A stretch of DNA of 64,000 nt, from the NCBI GenBank assembly GCA_030272585.1, contig BSYQ01000011.1:3038001-3102000 (forward strand). Direction: 5' to 3'. Both the position numbers and the translations under genes were made by a program. The notes under the pieces are model-generated. The model was not told the origin of the DNA and ran no database searches. It worked only from the letters and a program-made list of their open reading frames with translations. Below, piece by piece: positions 1-10,132 of the stretch. The DNA comes from Bryopsis sp. KO-2023 (lineage: Eukaryota; Chlorophyta; Ulvophyceae; Bryopsidales; Bryopsidaceae). Numbering within the stretch: the stretch's first letter is position 1; each line of letters opens with the position of its first letter.

Positions 1-2393
1 GAAAAAGAGAAAGAAAAAGAAAAAATTAAAGGGGAAACGGCAGAAGGAGACGCATCCATGCCGTCCTCCCCCTCCAAACGAGATTCGCTTGTAGACATGT
101 ACGTGAAGGAAACGCTTCTGCAACAGAAAGCTGAGAAAGAAGGGGCAAAGGCATCCGCTGGGCTTGAAAAATCTAAGCGCCAGAGCGCAGCTGAAGAGAA
201 AAAACGCCCCAGCCCCATTGCAAAGGCTTTGGAAGTGGCCGTCGAACCGGAGTCGAAAAAAGTGGGGAAGAAAGTGGAGAAGACTCAGACAAGTGGTCAG
301 TTTTCTCTTTCTCTTTCTATTTTTTCATTTTTCTTTCTATTTTTTCAACAGTATCCACAAAGATGCGTTGTTGTTGTTATTTCAAGATCGTATTAAAAGG
401 TGAAACCTCCATTTAAAGCCCATCCAACGAAAAACGATTCCAGACTCACCTTCCACGTCTGTGTGTGTGTCGATTTTCAACATCATATATATATATATAT
501 TTTACATATTTGTTTAAACCTTTTTTTTTTTTTTGCGGTAAAAAGGGTAATGCTAATCCTGTTTTCAAAAACAGAATGTAGTGTCATTTTTGGCATGAGG
601 CTGATCCATCTTTTCCTGCATGTCACTCAGCTCCCGAGGCCACAATAGCAGGGAAGGATTCGAAGAAAAGAGAAGAGCTGGTCAAACAAGCCGTAGGAAC
701 ACCGATTCCTCGGCCCTCCGTCCCGAAACAGACGACACCACCCACGCCCACACCTCCCCCACCCACTCCTGCTGTAAAGAAACAGCCAACATCTGCCACT
801 GTTGTCGAGAAACAGCCGCTCCCAGCATCGCTGCCTAAACAGACCCCCGCACCTACGCCTACACCCAAACCAGCGCCCACATCACCGCCACCATCCACCC
901 CAACCAGCTCCTCCATCCCTCCCTCGAAAAAGAGGGTTTCTCAGCAAGACAAGAAAATCTCTGGCATGGTCGAGAAAATGATCCAAGGAGCTCGAAAACC
1001 GCCATCGAGCATGGACAAAGCTGGTGCATCGAAGCCGGCTGTCAAAGAAGAGGCACCCAAGCCCTCCGTGGCTAAGGCGAAGGAGAGCAGTGCAAACCAG
1101 GCACCAGCGATTTCAGCCAAGAGGAATGAGCAATACAGCCCTCCCCCACCCCCACCTCCACCTCCGCCTCCACCTCCCCCACCTTCTCCCCCTACCCCCA
1201 CTTCTTCGCCTGGTTCACAAGCGGCTGCTTCGGAGGTTGCACCTTTGACTGCATCGAAACCTCCCCAGTCCAAGGATAAGGTGGAAGATGTCAGTCAGGT
1301 GAAAGCAAAGGACACAACCAAAGACAAGGAGAAAGACACTGACAAGGATGAGTCCCCGAAGACTCGAGTCACCCTTTCCACTTCTTCAAGTGAGAAATCG
1401 GGCCCAGGGACTGCTGCGTTTTTCAAAACTGGGGGGAGCTCGGTGAAGGGTGGAGTTCTGGGCGGAGCTGCTGGAGTTTCGATTCTTGGAAGCGAGTCTG
1501 GGGAAGCGTCAAAAGAATCGGGGTCCAGTGGAGGTGCACCGGCAAGAGGTTTTCTTGGTGAAGAGCTGGGCGTAAGAAGGAAACCTGAGCCAACCCCGGT
1601 ATGTCAGTCAAGCTTTCTGGCCTGACCCCATGTCGTAGAACAGTCGGAAGGGTTTTTTTCTTTTTAATTGAAAACTGTATGTTCAAGGCAAGCCTTCCCT
1701 GTGCCAACATTTGAGCCGTCTCTGTCCATTTTTACCCAGGTTCCTCCAAGCAAGTCCAAGGCATCAGATTCAAAAGCAGACGATGTTGAGAAAACTGATG
1801 GAGGGGGCAGCAGTGGAGGGGGGAATGACGATTCCGGAGGTTCCGGAGGGTCCGGGGGATCTGGAGGTTCAGGGGGAGGAGGAGAGTCAGGTTAGTTTCA
1901 GTTCCACATGCAATGATATTCTGTAAAAACTGTGTGAGAGTGGCTCCACCTCACAGAGCACCCATTTCGACCCCCGGTTGATTTCTGTAAGGTGCTGTAC
2001 CCCCCCCCCCCCCCCCCCGAGTGAATAGGGAAAGGCGAAGGGTTGCTGGGCTCACCTTCAACTGTCGCTTTGAGAATCACTTTTTTGGCATGTGCGTACT
2101 ATTGTTTTTCCTCTTGTAATTTTCTTGGCAGCTTGTTTGGCATCAAGCCAAGTGCACTTTTGCCTGAAGATAGCTCCACTGTTTTTTTTGTTTTTTTTTT
2201 GCTTGAAAATTTAGGTGGATCCGGGGAAGGAGGAGGAGGAGAAGAGGGCAAATCCTCGGGGGGCTTTCCTTTCTTGTGGATTGTGGTGATGGTAGCTCTC
2301 GGTGCCGTGGCTTTCAAGATCTATAAAGATCAGCAAGCGAAGGGGTCCTCGGGCGAAATTGAAATGTTTTCAACGGCATCCCCCAGAAAATGA
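1..2393 (+). CDS. Pro/Lys/Gly-rich protein with C-terminal membrane anchor (5' end possibly outside window)
   Basis: I do not recognise this gene. Exons are 1-295, 649-1598, 1740-1890 and 2215-2393; the three junction phases (1/2, 0/0, 1/2) all close and give one frame of 524 codons from base 1. The frame is open to the window edge; the first ATG is at 58, so the start may be there or upstream. The N-terminal part is Lys/Glu-rich, exon 2 is Pro/Thr/Lys-rich with a run of about 14 prolines (near 1141-1190), and exons 3-4 hold Gly-Ser repeats. The last 45 residues hold one hydrophobic helix (FPFLWIVVMVALGAVAF) followed by a short basic tail, as in a tail-anchored or single-pass membrane protein. 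Most of the protein looks disordered. The exon structure is well supported; the function is unknown. Confidence 0.75.
1999..2018. repeat. Poly-C tract in the third intron
   Basis: A run of about 20 C lies in the intron 1891-2214 of the first gene. It is one of several long C or G runs in introns and spacers of this window and is likely to vary in length or be a sequencing problem. Confidence 0.8.
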
Positions 2394-3739
2394 TTTGCCA
2401 TAGAGACGTCTGTCTGTAGGCGTGCATTTCGGATTGATAGTTGATGGGGGTTACGCAGGCCATCGCTTTTTTTCTTTTCATCCTGTCTTGGGTTTTGTTT
2501 GGGTTTTTTTTTGTTGGGGTGCTGTGGGTGGTACTTGGATTTGGTTGGATCTCTCAGGGTTTTTTTTGTTTTTTTTTTTGTTTTTTTTCCATCTAGAAAA
2601 ACAAAAAGGTAAGTTTCATTATGTGCAGAAAGAAAAAAAAGATTGCACTGATTTCTAATACAACCAAGTGGAAAGGGGGAGGGGGAGCTACAGTTTGACA
2701 GTCCCCATTTCGAGCACCCCTCTGAAATGTGTAAAACGAGAAATTCTATTTTCTGAGGGGGGGGGGGGGGGCTGAAAAAAAAAAAGAGAATAAGAAGAAA
2801 GAAAAATCGGTGGACTTTCTTTTTTCTTTTTACTCCATTTTTGGAGGCTCGCTGTAGCGAAAGGGAAAAAAAAGAAACAAAAAAAAAGGTATGAGGTGTT
2901 ATTAAACAGGATTAGTGCGGAACGGATGGTTTTACATTTTTGAACGACTGGGGGGAGGGGGACAGTTGAATGGCAGAGGTGGATGTCGAGAAGAACAAAC
3001 CATTGAGATGATTTATTATTGATGCAAACAGACCAGCATTTTTTCGAGGGCGGCTCTTCTGGTTTTGTTGCGGCGTTTTTTTTTGTGTGTTTGATCAAAG
3101 ATCCTGAGGGGTGTAGGAGCAACACGTGTAGGGATCTTTTTAAAGTTATTTTCAACTGGTTTGTCTGGATGCCAAACAATATGCACACGCAATACCCCCC
3201 CATGCTTTGGTGGAGAGCTCACTTGTGAAAATATATTACTGTGGTGGGGTGAAAGATAAAAAGAGAGAGTATATGATGTAACATATAACAGCTTGAAGAG
3301 AGGCCATGTGCGATTCTGGGTTGTGGCCTGAGCAAAAATACATAGTGGCGCAACAGTGTTGAATTGGCAATGATATGAATTGGCAATGATATGGAGTGAA
3401 AGCAATCAACTCCATTTCCCTGTTCTAGAAGGTTGATTCTGCAACTATGCAACTATTCACCATGGATTCACCTTAACAATTTATTTGACCACTGTTGTAT
3501 TGGGGAAAACGAGAAGGTTACAAAAGACAAACAGACAACCGAGTGTTCACCCTATATCCTAAAACTGGTAGACAGATCTGTACTACAAACCCAGATCTGT
3601 ACTATAAAGCCTCACTTCGATTGGGTCATAATAACACCACAGCATTGGCTAATAAGAAAAACAAGCACTGAGGTTCCAATGTTATAGGCGACAGAAACGG
3701 TTCTGAAATTTTGACTGACCCCATAGGGTTGGCAAAAAG
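2394..3739. other. Intergenic spacer
   Basis: This stretch holds the 3' untranslated region of the first gene and spacer DNA. It has T-rich runs, a G run at about 2758-2772 next to A runs, and a 16-base direct duplication (gaattggcaatgatat) near 3361-3394. Open frames on the minus strand (about 2688-3452) have low-complexity composition and match no family I know. I see no gene. Confidence 0.5.
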
Positions 3740-3752
3740 TTTTCCGAATCCC

Positions 3753-3777
3753 AGGGTATGTAGACTCTACATACCCT
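3753..3777. repeat. Perfect hairpin at left end of foldback 1
   Basis: An 11-bp perfect stem (agggtatgtag / ctacataccct) with a 3-base loop sits between the outer 12-bp terminal repeat and the inner 14-bp repeat. The right end has no hairpin in the equivalent place, so this looks like an insertion within the left terminal repeat. Confidence 0.85.
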
Positions 3778-3966
3778 AGGATCAGAGCTGGGCAGTAACC
3801 CGTTTGTAACGCACCGTACCGTAACGCACAGGGTCGGTACAGTAACGTGTCCGGTCGGTGCACGCACCGACCGGACGTTACAACACGTTGCACACGTTAC
3901 AACAACGACCCAGTCGGTACAACAACGTCCAAGTCCGGTACAACAACGATCCGACGTTACTGTAAC

Positions 3967-4448
3967 GCCAAAGCGTTGTTGTAACGCAGTACGTTATCAG
4001 TAACGTCTACACCGGCTGCTATAACGTCCGCACCGAGACAAGACGTTACAACAACGATCAGTTGCGTTACGTGTAACGATAACACGTTACAACAACGGCC
4101 AAGTCGGTACAACAACGTAATGACGTTGCAGTAACGTCATGTGGATGACGTACAAAGTGACCCCCGCAGGGTCCCCAGAACCCAAGGGAACCGAGTGGGA
4201 TTCGAACGCCAAAGCGTTGTTGTAACGCAGTACGTTATCAGTAACGTCTACACCGGCTGCTATAACGTCCGCACCGAGACAAGACGTTACAACAACGATC
4301 AGTTGCGTTACGTGTAACGATAACACGTTACAACAACGGCCAAGTCGGTACAACAACGTAATGACGTTGCAGTAACGTCATGTGGATGACGTACAAAGTG
4401 ACCCCCGCAGGGTCCCCAGAACCCAAGGGAACCGAGTGGGATTCGAAC
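3967..4448. repeat. Two tandem copies of a 241-bp unit in foldback 1
   Basis: Copy 1 starts at 3967 and copy 2 at 4208 (both begin gccaaagcgttg). They look identical by eye up to the shared end gggattcgaac. Each unit contains the outer part of the inverted core arm, so the left side of the foldback element has been extended by tandem duplication while the right side has not. Confidence 0.85.
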
Positions 4449-4597
4449 ACCGTACCGCACGGTGCCGAATCATCTACACTGAGCGCTAAGCCAAGTGGAC
4501 CACGATGATTTTGTGGCTGTTGCGATCATATACCTTAATGTGTTTGTAATTCTGTGAAATTAGGGTATATTATTGCAACAACCACAAAATCATCGTG

Positions 4598-4665
4598 GTC
4601 CACTTGGCTTAGCGCTCAGTGTAGATGATTCGGCACCGTGCGGTACGGTGTTCGAATCCCACTCG
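4598..4665 (+). other. tRNA-like module with A and B box motifs
   Basis: A box-like TGGCTTAGC lies at 4605-4613 and B box-like TGTTCGAATCC at 4649-4659, 35 bases apart, as in tRNA genes and tRNA-derived SINEs. An inverted copy lies at about 4436-4500, and B-box fragments recur at 4196-4206. Acceptor and T stems do not pair well, so this is a degenerate tRNA-derived promoter module and not a functional tRNA gene. Whether RNA polymerase III reads it is an inference. Confidence 0.55.
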
Positions 4666-5000
4666 GTTCCCTTGGGTTCTGGGGACCCTACGGGGGTCAC
4701 TTTGTACGTCATCCACATGACGTTACTGCAACGTCATTACGTTGTTGTACCGAACGTCGTACTGTCTGTGTCGGTACAACAACGTCAGTGACACGTTGCA
4801 ACAACGACCCGATGTTGGGTGCCGGTCGTTGGCGATAACGTACCGTACCGACCCAGTACCGATGTTGTACCGTACCGTAAAAAACATTCGCACCGTACCG
4901 TACCGTACCGACCCCTTACGGTACGGTACGGTACGTAACGTGTCGTACCGTACCGTAGGGGGTCGTTACGGTACTGCCCAGCTCTGCCTAGGATTCGGAA

Positions 5001-5033
5001 AATACACCGCTCTACATTGTAGAGCGGTGTATT
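5001..5033. repeat. Perfect 15-bp hairpin beside foldback 1
   Basis: AATACACCGCTCTAC, a 3-base loop, and the exact complement, followed by a run of T. It abuts the right terminal repeat of the foldback element. It resembles a bacterial terminator, but in this eukaryotic context it is more likely part of the repeat or a separate small palindrome. Confidence 0.8.
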
Positions 5034-5158
5034 TTTTTTTGGGCCTATTTTGGTCCCCAAAAAAAATTAGAATGGCAATTTTTGAGGCCGTAAAAGGGCC
5101 ATATTCACTCAAAGTTTGTAAGGCCTGGGGCCACATCCAAGAAATCAATCGAGCTTCC
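5034..5158. other. Spacer between foldback 1 and TE-A
   Basis: A short AT-rich stretch with no gene. It ends with CTTCC at 5154-5158, the left copy of the 5-bp target site duplication of TE-A. Confidence 0.7.
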
Positions 5159-5440
5159 TGTAACAATTTAAGCCTTTTGCGGAGGAGGTCGAATATCAGA
5201 ACGGATGGTTAAAACACACAATAGAACACACAGAGTCTCGGCCCTCCAAGGGACTTACAAAGATGGTCCAACTGTTTCCATACAGCAATATATATCCGTT
5301 CCCTTTCCTGTACTGCTCTGATATCAACAGTACAACTTCTCACGTATTGCCATTTCACAGTACATCCTCCTTTCCCTTTCCTAACCACTCATCTCCCTCA
5401 TCTACTCCAACAACCCAATCTTTTTCTCAATCCTTTTACA
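5159..5440 (-). repeat. TE-A 3' LTR
   Basis: Direct repeat of 28837-29118. It is the 3' LTR because the element is transcribed leftwards. It starts tgtaacaattt and ends ccttttaca on the + strand. Confidence 0.93.
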
Positions 5441-5463
5441 CGCTTCCTCTGCGCTACTGAGTC

Positions 5464-6097
5464 CTAATATTCCCAACTGGACAACCGGCATGGTTTCACA
5501 AAGTCAACATGAGTCAGGAATTTTCGATGATCTGGATCATTGATCACACACCTATGTCTGGAAATATACCCCTCAAACAGACATGGCCCATACCAGAATG
5601 CCTTCAACTTTTCTCCTTCAGATCTCATTCGAGTATGATCGTAACACCAGACCCACTGCCCAGCCTTGTAACTTTCTTCCACAAAACGCTGCTTGGCTTT
5701 TCGCCTCTGACGCCCAATAGCATCCTGAGCCCACGCCATTCTGACATCATTCTGCCATTGTTCTTCTGAGACCGAGACATCCCAGATATCCCGTTTTTTC
5801 ATCAACTGTCGGGGCGAATATCCAGTAGCATCATGAGGCATCTGCTGAATAAGCTCCACTGCTTCTGGAACTTGCTTTGCCCATTCTGTCAGCATCGAGT
5901 CCTCTGTCATTCGCTTGATTCGATCCTCCAGTGTCCTGTGGTACCTTTCAATCAACCCTGCGCTTTTGTGAGAGTAGGGAGGCACATATTCATGTTTGAT
6001 TCCAAATTTTTCCATAACAGTAGAGAATCGACGTGAGGTAAAAACCGCTGCATTGTCCGTCATGACGACCTGCGGCTGCCCCTGTGCCCGAATCCAG
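5464..6097 (-). pseudogene. TE-A integrase C-terminal half (fragment)
   Basis: The minus frame holds the second Asp of the integrase catalytic triad (VVMTDNAAVFTS, near 6050-6070) and the Glu within KSAGLIERYHRTLE. It is followed by the C-terminal region, which ends FVKPCRLSSWEY at 5464. There is no chromodomain. The frame runs without a stop across the ATG at 6063 up to 6097, where TE-B starts. The missing upstream part lies on the far side of TE-B (23058 onward) and of foldback 2 (24376 onward), so this piece cannot be made as part of an intact protein. Confidence 0.9.
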
Positions 6098-6355
6098 TGT
6101 TAGGGATGTTAAGAGCTACATCCAGTCAGGTCCAGTCATGTACAGTCATGCGTAGTCATGCTGACGTGGACATGTGAGTCAGGTCTAGTCATGATGACTA
6201 GACCTATGTCGGGTGCCCACCTAGGATGGTTGTCCTAGGTACCATGCGGGGACGCTAGGATCCTTGGGGGTCATGGTATTAATGGGCTTCAAGGTCATGG
6301 ACTCAAAAAGTTTTAGTTTTTAGCTCTTCTTAGACTTGCACCCCCAAGTCTAACA
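6098..6355 (+). repeat. TE-B 5' LTR
   Basis: 258-bp direct repeat of 22795-23052. It contains an internal cluster of TCATG/CAGTCATG words (6134-6195) and a TAGGATGGTTGTCCTA palindrome near 6222. Confidence 0.93.
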
Positions 6356-6358
6356 ACT

Positions 6359-6370
6359 TGGTTTCGGAGC
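6359..6370 (+). other. TE-B primer-binding site
   Basis: TGGTTTCGGAGC lies three bases inside the 5' LTR. It starts with the TGG expected opposite a tRNA CCA end. The same 12 bases occupy the same place in TE-A and TE-C. Confidence 0.8.
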
Positions 6371-7573
6371 TTTGGCAAGCATCCTATCGTGTGGAGAGTG
6401 GAGTCGCACTGCTTATTGCGGCGCGCGGATTTTCTGCAGGGAAATCGGAGCTGTTCGATTAGCGACACGTTTTGGCCCGTTCCGGACCGTATACGTCACG
6501 GAATCGAACATATAAGGTGTCTAAAAGCATCTACGGAACAAGATGCATCCGTTGCAATTTGTCGCGAGTGAATCCGATGCGTGTGCGCAAAGTTATGACG
6601 TTTTAAAGTTTCGCGTCGGAATTTGGGTGTTTTGAGGTCGTCCGTGTCGGTTCTAGGTGTTGGACGATCGAAATGATGTTTTAGAATCATTTTGAACGTC
6701 GACACGTTGCGACTTCAAGATAGTATAGTTTTTGAACTATAAAAGTTTCTCTTTTATCCAAAGGGTGGGGTTAACTTTGTATGGGCAGGGTTAACACCTG
6801 AAGATACTAAGAGTAAAGAGGTTGTTGTACCATGTGCTCGCGAGAAGCCACTAAGAGTACTCTCTTAGATGGTGGAACGAGTATAAGGACTCAAGTGCTA
6901 GGGGAGCTTGAGTCGGTATAACAAAAGGAGACCTTTTATTTGGTCAATAAAAGGAGATGAGGGAAGTAAGAGGAAGGAAGTTCATTTCTCTTGAGTTTTA
7001 TTAGGGTTGATCTTGGATATTTGATTAAATCGATTCGGCAATTTTCACGTCTAAAGAGCGTTACTCGGCACTCCTATCCTAGCTGTACGGAGAGCCACTA
7101 TTGCCCTTTGAAATCACTAGACCCCTGGTCTTTCGGGATCGGTTTGCTAGCGCAGTGGTCTGTGTAAAATTGAGGGCTTTTGTTAGTGGTTCGTATGGTA
7201 TGGTACGCTCTCTTGAGCCTAGAGGAATAGGACTTGTCGTAATTCGCTAATGGAGACAGACGATTGTTGATCGATAAAATCGAGTTGAAGAGATAATCCG
7301 CTAAAATGAGAGAATGAATAGCGATTATTTTCTTGATTTGGCATGAGGCAAAATGAGTTGCCTTCAATGAAAATTGATTGTATTTGCGAAAGTGAATGAT
7401 TTTCACTGAATACAAGGTCAATTTTCATAGGGATGATTTGTATTGAGATACAAATTTGATCCACGAATGTCAATGTATAGTTGGTACTTTGATAAGAACC
7501 AATATACATGAGGAAAATTTTGCTGCTGGATTGATTTTCCTGCGATGCAGGTTAATCACTAGCCTTCTTTAAG
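6371..7573 (+). other. TE-B untranslated leader
   Basis: About 1.2 kb between the primer-binding site and the gag start. I see no convincing frame on either strand; minus frames at 7098-7509 are short and resemble nothing. It probably carries packaging and dimerisation signals, but none can be identified by eye. Confidence 0.5.
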
Positions 7574-7611
7574 ATGTCGAGACCAGACCCTTCTGGTGAA
7601 GAGGACATCAC

Positions 7612-8021
7612 TGATAAAAACACGGGAAAGTATCGAGTAGTGGTAGACGTTACGTCTAGAACCACGGAAACACGGATAAGAGTCTTTGCTTACAAGCTTA
7701 CTCTAGAACATTGTTACCTCGGTCCGGGTCCAATAAATATGGAGCCGGACCGACAACCTGGCAAAAGGAACGGTTGAGAGCTGTCGGACCCAGCGTCCAC
7801 TGGACCGACAGATCCAGACCAAATCCTTCTCAGGACCGTTGGTTGGATTGTGTGGACACGGTAACTGCCACCGTGTCCACCTCTCACTTGGGTCAGTCGG
7901 ACTGTACTGCTGGACCGGCTCTGGTACCGAACCAGGCACTGATTACCGGACCAGGCGGATCCAGTCCGACTGGATCGACTTAGGTGAATGAGTACTCGTT
8001 CCAGAGTCCACATTCGTATCA
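7612..8021 (-). repeat. TE-C 3' LTR
   Basis: 410-bp direct repeat of 16588-16997, bounded by TGATAAAAAC and TTCGTATCA on the + strand. It contains many CGGTCC/GGACCG words. Short frames seen here recur identically in the other LTR and are not genes. Confidence 0.93.
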
Positions 8022-8042
8022 ACCACTCCCCCCCCCATCAAG
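8022..8042 (-). other. TE-C polypurine tract
   Basis: On the minus strand this is GATGGGGGGGGGAGTGGT, directly before the 3' LTR, the usual place for the plus-strand primer of an LTR retrotransposon. Confidence 0.75.
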
Positions 8043-8615
8043 TGCGCGTCCCGAGCACCACGTATATGAGAGGAGATTAGTTTACACAACCCAAGTCACC
8101 CCGAACCTTTTTACATGCCAAAAATGTTTGTGTTCAAAAACAAACAAGGTTCTTATCGGTCCATCCGACACTGGTCCCCTTGACCACTGTTACCTTGAGA
8201 TCCAACAAACAAAAACCACTGGATCCAATAATCAAAACAAAAGAAACCCCTGGATCCAATAATGTCTGCAAAATCGATATAGTTCCCTGTTACCTTAGAA
8301 AGAAAAGTAAGGTAACCTCTGGATCCCAGCCTGGATCCACTCAAATGTTTGATTCTGAACACCCAAATAACCCAAATTGATACTTCAATAAAACAGGAAA
8401 ATTATAACCAGATCAAAAACAGAACTCCCTCATGGTTCCACAGAAAATGGATGGTATGCAAAATAAAACAAATCCCCAAACTGACTGTTGGGTCCATCCA
8501 AACAGGTATAGCAAATATGAATCAAAAACTGGTCCCAGTCCAGAAAGTTTATAACCAAAAGAAAACAAACACACCAATCACTCCACTGGTCCCAACAGGT
8601 TAGACCTGTTGTAAC
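8043..8615 (-). other. TE-C 3' untranslated region
   Basis: AT-richer stretch between the stop of the RING-like ORF and the polypurine tract. GGATCCA-type words recur (8221-8340). I see no convincing frame. Confidence 0.5.
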
Positions 8616-9818
8616 TCATTTCTGGCTCTTGCCACGACTGCGAAGTCGCGTTCTGGGACCTTGGACCGCCTGCGTTTGCTGTGACGATCCGCCAGAGTGC
8701 TCTCCACGCTGCTCCTGGGTCCGCTCCTGCGTTTGCTCCGCCGATACCGCTCCTTGTGAAGTTCCTCTCGCCTGTCGATTTCCAACGGGATCCACCCCAA
8801 CGGCCTTGAGGTAAGCCGCGTTCCAATCTCGCAACTGCTTTTTGCTTTTCCCGGTCCAGAGCGGGAGAACGTCTTTTTGACACATGGGGCAACTCGGGAA
8901 CGGGTTACCCCATTGCGGCACGAGTTCAACCGCGCCCTGGACCGGGTCTGCCGAATTGGCTAGCAGCTGCGCCGTTGTCGGGGTGAGGCCCTGCTCGTAG
9001 AACTTAGCGGCTCGCACGGCGATGCGATATCCCGCGTTGTGGGTCCGGCACACGAGGTGATTGCGGGGGCATAGGACCTGGTCCGTTTGGCGTGGAACCG
9101 TTCGCGTAACCCCACACGCAATGCAACTGAAGGGGGCTACGGCGCTCGGTGCTGTTGGTGACGTCGGAATACTGGGAGACGGTGCGAGACCAGGTGGAAC
9201 GATGGCAGGCTCGGACTCGGTAGTGGGTGGTCGCGAAGGGGGGTTCACGTCCATCTTACTCTCAGTCCCGTAAAGAGAGTCCCATTCCTCCTGATCTGTA
9301 TCCACCATTTCTTCGACGGCACCTTCCTCACTTCCGATATCTCCCTCACTCAGATCCACCTCCGTAGCTTCGTCCAGTATGAAGGAGCTTCGACGCAACA
9401 CCTTGTTACGACGTCTGGTGGTTTTCCACTTCGGGGGCTCATCCATTTCTTCGTCAGATGGTTGCTCTGACTGTCCCCCTTCTGCCTCTTTGGCTCGATC
9501 CGTTTCCCTTCCGCGCATCTGATCAATTCCCTCTGCGTCTGCGACGCTCAGCTGTTTCAACGTTCCCTCCAGAACTCCTATTGCCTTCTCTATTCCTGTA
9601 ACCATTTCCGCCTCACGGTTCCGTCCCCATTTTCGCGCGTCCCCTTCTGCTTCCTTCCTAGCGTTCGCCAGTGCCTCCTTTGTAGCGGCTAGTTCATTCT
9701 CAAGCTGCTGAATCCTTTCTTTTTGTGCCGCTACCGTGGCCTGTAACCTCTTTGTCTCCTCAGTGAACGCTGCATTTAACGCATCAAGGGCGCTAGAGAC
9801 AGGAGTTGGTGCAGCCAT
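8616..9818 (-). CDS. TE-C accessory ORF: coiled-coil protein with variant RING finger
   Basis: A 400-residue frame lies between the pol stop and the 3' LTR, the place where env or antisense accessory genes occur in other LTR elements. Residues about 15-65 form a heptad-like coiled coil (KERIQQLENELAATKEAL). Residues about 100-190 are acidic, followed by a Pro/Ser-rich linker. Residues about 231-312 show Cys-X2-Cys-X14-Cys-X3-His-X2-Cys-X2-His-X49-Cys-X2-Cys. This is the spacing of a RING finger with His in place of the sixth ligand. The C-terminus is Gln/Arg-rich. There is no signal peptide or membrane segment, so it is not an envelope protein. A role as ubiquitin ligase or host-factor modulator is inference from the motif. 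A 314-base gap separates it from pol, so it would need its own message, splicing or internal initiation. Confidence 0.8.
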   Translation of the reverse strand: MAAPTPVSSALDALNAAFTEETKRLQATVAAQKERIQQLENELAATKEALANARKEAEGDARKWGRNREAEMVTGIEKAIGVLEGTLKQLSVADAEGIDQMRGRETDRAKEAEGGQSEQPSDEEMDEPPKWKTTRRRNKVLRRSSFILDEATEVDLSEGDIGSEEGAVEEMVDTDQEEWDSLYGTESKMDVNPPSRPPTTESEPAIVPPGLAPSPSIPTSPTAPSAVAPFSCIACGVTRTVPRQTDQVLCPRNHLVCRTHNAGYRIAVRAAKFYEQGLTPTTAQLLANSADPVQGAVELVPQWGNPFPSCPMCQKDVLPLWTGKSKKQLRDWNAAYLKAVGVDPVGNRQARGTSQGAVSAEQTQERTQEQRGEHSGGSSQQTQAVQGPRTRLRSRGKSQK

Positions 9819-10132
9819 TTCGAACGAGAACGAAGGAACAGTAGATGTTTGTCGGGGTTTGCAGTAGCGAGTCGGAGAACAGAAACCAAAGTGCGCTTGA
9901 CGTATGGTTCCTTGTCTTCGCGCTTAGTTTTTATCGTCGTTCCCGGCTCCACGGTCCAGTACTCCTGTACAGCCACGCCTTCCTCGGATCGTGTAGTCAG
10001 CTGGGAGTTACCTCAGGACTGAGATGATGTTTCCCCGTTAAAGCTGTCCCATACCAGCCGGGGTCGGATCATTCTCGGTCCGTCTCCATTTGGATCCAAC
10101 TCCCCCATCGCTGGCTCCAATGCGATCCGGTC
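9819..10132 (-). other. Gap between TE-C pol and the accessory ORF
   Basis: A 314-bp stretch without a convincing frame. If the accessory ORF has its own promoter, splice acceptor or internal entry site, it should lie here; I cannot identify one by eye. Confidence 0.4.

Larger units (their letters stand above)
3740..5002. mobile_element. Foldback element 1, tRNA-like core in inverted orientation
   Basis: The ends carry a 12-bp inverted repeat (ttttccgaatcc at 3740-3751; its complement at 4991-5002) and, further in, a 14-bp inverted repeat (agagctgggcagta at 3784-3797; complement at 4972-4985). The interior is made of short reiterated words of the GTAACG, GTACCG and ACAACG type on both strands. 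The centre is a near-perfect inverted repeat of about 188 bp per arm (4347-4534 and 4563-4751) round a 28-bp AT-rich loop. No target site duplication is evident. There is no transposase frame; open frames here are translations of the repeats. It is probably a non-autonomous element; the class is unknown. Confidence 0.75.

Noticed and set aside
2688..3405. Minus frames in the first spacer
   Set aside because: Overlapping frames with skewed composition, no splice logic and no motif.
4087..4791. Mirrored frames in foldback 1 as genes
   Set aside because: They translate the inverted repeat; no family features.
5001..5033. Hairpin plus T run as a bacterial-type terminator
   Set aside because: The context is eukaryotic and no gene ends there; it abuts a repeat end.
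7703..8022. Frames repeated at 16679-16998 as a gene pair
   Set aside because: They lie within the two LTRs of TE-C.
8616..9818. Envelope gene in TE-C
   Set aside because: No signal peptide, membrane segment or glycoprotein features; a RING-like zinc region instead.
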